64,000 bases of DNA from Dipteris shenzhenensis. Taxonomy: Eukaryota; Polypodiophyta; Polypodiopsida; Gleicheniales. The DNA lies in assembly GCA_047967505.1 (NCBI GenBank), contig CM106539.1. The stretch is one strand, 5' to 3'. The notes under the pieces are model-generated. The model saw only the letters and a list, made by a program, of their open reading frames with translations, made no database searches and was not told where the DNA came from. This document shows positions 60,890 to 64,000 of the stretch, piece after piece; positions within the stretch are counted from its first letter, which is position 1, and every line of letters begins with the position of its first letter. The position numbers and the translations under genes were made by a program.

Positions 60890-61410
60890 GACACGTGGCA
60901 GATAGGATAGAACCACGGTCCGGTGAAGATCACCTTGGGTTAACTGGTTGACCCACAGTTGGACATGTGGCACCTCATCTCCAAGTGCCACGTAATCTTA
61001 TCTGACACGTGGCAACCGACTGCCACGTCAGCAGCCCACGTCAGCATTGCCACGTAGACAGACACGTCACCATTGCCACGTCATCAGCCTATCCACACTG
61101 CCACATCAGCATTGACATGTCAGTAATCCACGTCATCAGGCCACGTCATCACCGACTGCCACATCATCAGTGACACATCATCAGCCACATCACCTGCCAT
61201 GTCATCAGTGACACGTCACCTCTGCCACATCAGCAGTGCCACCTCAGCACTGACCCCTGCAAGCACAGTCCCTTGCCAGGCACACTGTGCACACACTGCA
61301 TGTGCACACTCCTGCCACCTCAGCACAGAGCTTCACTGGCACACGTCTTGCTAAGCACAGTGCCACATCATCACTGCATGTGACTCACAGTGACACATCA
61401 TCATTGAGCA
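60890..61410 (+). repeat. Degenerate short-unit array of ACGT-core motifs
   Basis: A unit of about 11-14 nt of the form gccacgtcatca recurs through the Copia leader. I count about 12 exact ACGT cores (for example at 60892, 61024, 61038, 61078, 61129, 61142, 61212) among many variants with acatca or atgtca. CCACGTCA is the complement of TGACGTGG, a classic plant bZIP site. Confidence 0.82.
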
Positions 61411-62183
61411 CCATTTGCACTCCTTTTGCCCCTCCACCTAGATCAAGTCGTATCTCTTGATCCATGAAGAATTTGAGGGTGCTCCAAAAAGGAAAGTCGC
61501 TCGTTTTTTCGTGCTCTACGCGCTCGTTACATCACGCGCACATTTCAGTGCAAGTTACACTCACATCTGAGCCTCGCCGACAAAACCACTTCCTTCACGC
61601 ACATTTGCCTCTACATCGACGCATCTGACCCAGCACTTAAAAAGAACAAAAGAAAAGGAATTATTTGCTGCTCTTTCATCGATCGACGGTTGGTTTAGAT
61701 CTAGATCAGAGTAGACTAGATCGCCATAGAGGGGACGCTTTGAATTTCCCCAAGTTGCCAATCTAAGCCATGCCCGAAATTCCCGACTAGTACCTACTCG
61801 GAGTCAGTCCATACGCTCACATCCGATTTCACATCATTACATTACCTGAAACCTTATGTTCATCAGTTCAGTGAGCAGACTTCAGAGTACAGAGGCATTG
61901 CAGATTGATTCAGTGGGCAGATATCATTTGATTTCACACTCATGCCACCATTGTAAAGCCTATTTGGCTATCTCACGGCATCGTGCACATCATTTTCAGC
62001 CTTGTAAAGCCTCTTGGCTATTCCCGGCATCATTGCCACAAGCCTTGTAACACAGATCAGATCTTATATACTGCAGTTCTATCTTCACCGACGGTATAGA
62101 GATTTCACTTGGCATCTTCAGTGTATTTGCAGTTGATTCATACAGAGTTTTTCAGGACATTTTTTGAGTACATTGTTTGCACC

Positions 62184-63981
62184 ATGTCGACTAGCAACCT
62201 CAATTTGGAGGCATCTGCTAAGTTAGACAACTCCAATTACGGTACATGGAAATACCGAATGGAGACCATTCTTGTGCTTCCGGACAAATGGGAGTATGTC
62301 GATGGATCTATACCTAGACCATTGGCCGATCCAGCCACCAGTAGCTCTACTCCATCTGTTGTCACAGCACCAGCAACGGGATCTACATCGGGATCTACAT
62401 CTACACAAACAGTTTCCACACCAGTAGCAGATCCTGCCATTGCCTGAGCTCAAGCAGAATGGGATAAGAAAGACAAGTATGCCTATCACCTGATCAAGCA
62501 GAATGTGCAAGATGTCATGCTAGGACAACTCAACACAGTCAAGACATCAAAAGAAGCATGGGATATGTTCGCAGCTCTCTACGAGTCCAAGAACACATCC
62601 AGGATTCTCACCCTGAGAAACCAGATCAACCAGAGTTTCTGCAATAGCAATGAAACCGGTCATGCTTATGTACTCCGCATCAAAGACTACAAAAATCAAC
62701 TTGCAGCAGCAGGCAGCAACAGGAGAGACTATGAATCCTGCAGAAATGGTTCAAGTAATCCTAAATGGACTAGGAGAAGGATATGAGAATCTAGTCCAGA
62801 GTATTGCCATCCAACGGCAAATTCCAACACTGGAAGAACTTCAGTCAGTTATACTTGGTGAAGAACTCAGGACTCAGGCCATTCAAGCACGTAAAGGTCA
62901 TTCTAATGATCAGGCATTCACAGCTTCAGATAGAAGCAGAGGCAAAGGCAGAAACAGAGGTAGATCATACCAGAAAAGTGGTCATCATCAACAAAATCAA
63001 AGTCAGAATCAGCATCAGCATCAGCATCATCCTCAGCAACATCAAAATCAGCAAAGAGGAAATCATTCCAACCGAGGAAGATTCCAAGGGCGAGGGAATG
63101 CATCCACCAATGTGTCAAACATCCAGTGCAACTACTGTCACAAGTTTGGACACTATGAAAGAGATTGCCGCAAGAAGCAGTATGACCAAGGCAGTCAATC
63201 CAGCAGTAATCGAGGGAATTCCCGAGGAAGAGGAAATCATCGTGGTGGACATTCTAGTCATAGTCATTTTGCAAATGAACATGGCAATATGTTTCTTGCA
63301 AGTGAGGAATTGCATCAGACTGATACAATGCACCTATACACTGATTTCAATCCCAAAGAGGATTTCAGCTATCAAGTCGACCAAGTGGAACAGGATCCTT
63401 GGTACATCGACAGCGGTGCATCATCTCATATGACAAATCATCAGGAATGGTTCACAGAAATGAAGCCATTAGAAGGTCAAAAGAATGTCATCTACACAGC
63501 AGACAATACACCAAATCCGGTTCAAGGGACAGGTGTTATCCCTATGAACAATTTCACTGGTACAAAAGGATTAGTCAAAGATGTGCTCTATGTTCCGAAG
63601 ATCAGCAAGAACCTTTTGTCGGTAGGTCAAATGACGGAACACAACTACAAAGTCATCTTCGACGGCGATGAATGCACTATCAGAGACAAATCCAAAAGAG
63701 GTCAGCTAGTAGCAAAAGGTGTCAAGGAAGGACGCTTATACAGGATGCTAGCTACAGTACCAGACAAGCATGCCATGTTAGCTCAAATGCAACAGATGCC
63801 ACTATCTGCAAAATGGCACAAGAGATATGGTCATGTCAACTTCAAGTACTTGTTAGATCTAAGGAATCAGAATATGGCAATTGGGATTCCGAAGCTACAG
63901 TTTCTTGGAAAGGTTTGTGAAGCATGCTGCTTCGGCAAACAAAAGCGAACCAACTTTGTCAGAAGTACCTCTCGTGCATGA
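62184..63981 (+). pseudogene. Copia gag-protease-pre-integrase
   Basis: From ATG 62184, gag begins MSTSNLNLEASAKLDNSNYG and TWKYRMETILVLPDKWEYVD (UBN2-type). It has a TGA at 62446 (probably CGA) and a frameshift near 62700-62730. The main frame then continues with LNGLGEGYENLVQSIA, an RG-rich tract, a perfect zinc knuckle CNYCHKFGHYERDC (about 63127-63168), protease WYIDSGASSHMTNH, LYVPKISKNLLSVGQM, WHKRYGHVNFKYL and CEACCFGKQ, ending in TGA at 63979-63981. It is related to the Copia at 47919 but of another family by LTR. Confidence 0.9.
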
Positions 63982-64000
63982 GGTATTCTTGATTTGATTC

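Larger units (their letters stand above)
59527..64000 (+). mobile_element. 5' part of a Copia element, runs off the window
   Basis: An LTR (59527-59781) is followed at once by the perfect primer site tggtatcagagc (59782-59793), a leader of about 2.4 kb and gag-protease-pre-integrase coding. The LTR is of the same family as the one at 34359. The body has one TGA, at least one frameshift and a terminal TGA near 63979, so it is not autonomous as it stands. Its 3' half lies outside the window. Confidence 0.92.

Overview
The window looks like nuclear DNA of a land plant with a large, repeat-rich genome. It holds only two recognisable host genes in 64 kb. One has two introns of about 7.3 kb filled with decayed retrotransposons. 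Copia, Gypsy (chromovirus), LINE and CACTA relics make up much of the rest, with long CT/GA microsatellites between them. A fern or another non-seed vascular plant is my best guess, based on intron size and on how divergent the two genes are from flowering-plant versions. That is inference, not a demonstrated identification.

Layout: (1) 1-16362, plus strand: the 3' six exons of a MAT2B/RmlD-like NAD(P)-binding gene. Intron 1 carries a decayed chromovirus and a LINE scrap. Intron 3 carries a gag relic, an isolated LTR with primer-binding site, and an internally deleted non-autonomous LTR element on the minus strand. (2) 16959-26809, minus strand: a decayed chromovirus whose integrase is split by a complete 3.5 kb gag-only LTR element (19409-22924, plus). 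(3) 27040-34615, plus strand: a broken Copia element interrupted by a composite block made of a CACTA transposase piece, a Gypsy reverse-transcriptase piece and a minus-strand Copia. (4) 37820-40980, minus strand: a LINE. (5) 41470-42950: an AT-rich tandem array built around a perfect 14-bp palindrome. (6) 44120-46130, minus strand: a three-exon bHLH transcription factor of the bHLH010/089/091 (EAT1/TIP2-like) group, apparently intact. (7) 46750-47790: CT/CA microsatellites interleaved with a short palindromic repeat. (8) 47919-52832, minus strand: a Copia element with matching LTRs and a 5-bp target duplication. (9) 52833-59526: mostly non-coding, with a tandem duplication and a MITE-like inverted repeat. 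(10) 59527-64000, plus strand: the 5' part of another Copia element with an unusually long leader holding an array of ACGT-core motifs.

The two host genes have no evident functional link. The mobile elements show layered history: insertion inside insertion, and nonsense codons that look mostly like C-to-T changes, many in CAG (CHG) context, as expected for methylated plant transposons. I found no clear new multi-gene system. The best leads are the gag-only element and its deleted relative, the ACGT array in the Copia leader, the palindromic satellite, and the microsatellite-carrying palindromic repeat. All coordinates and alignments were made by eye.
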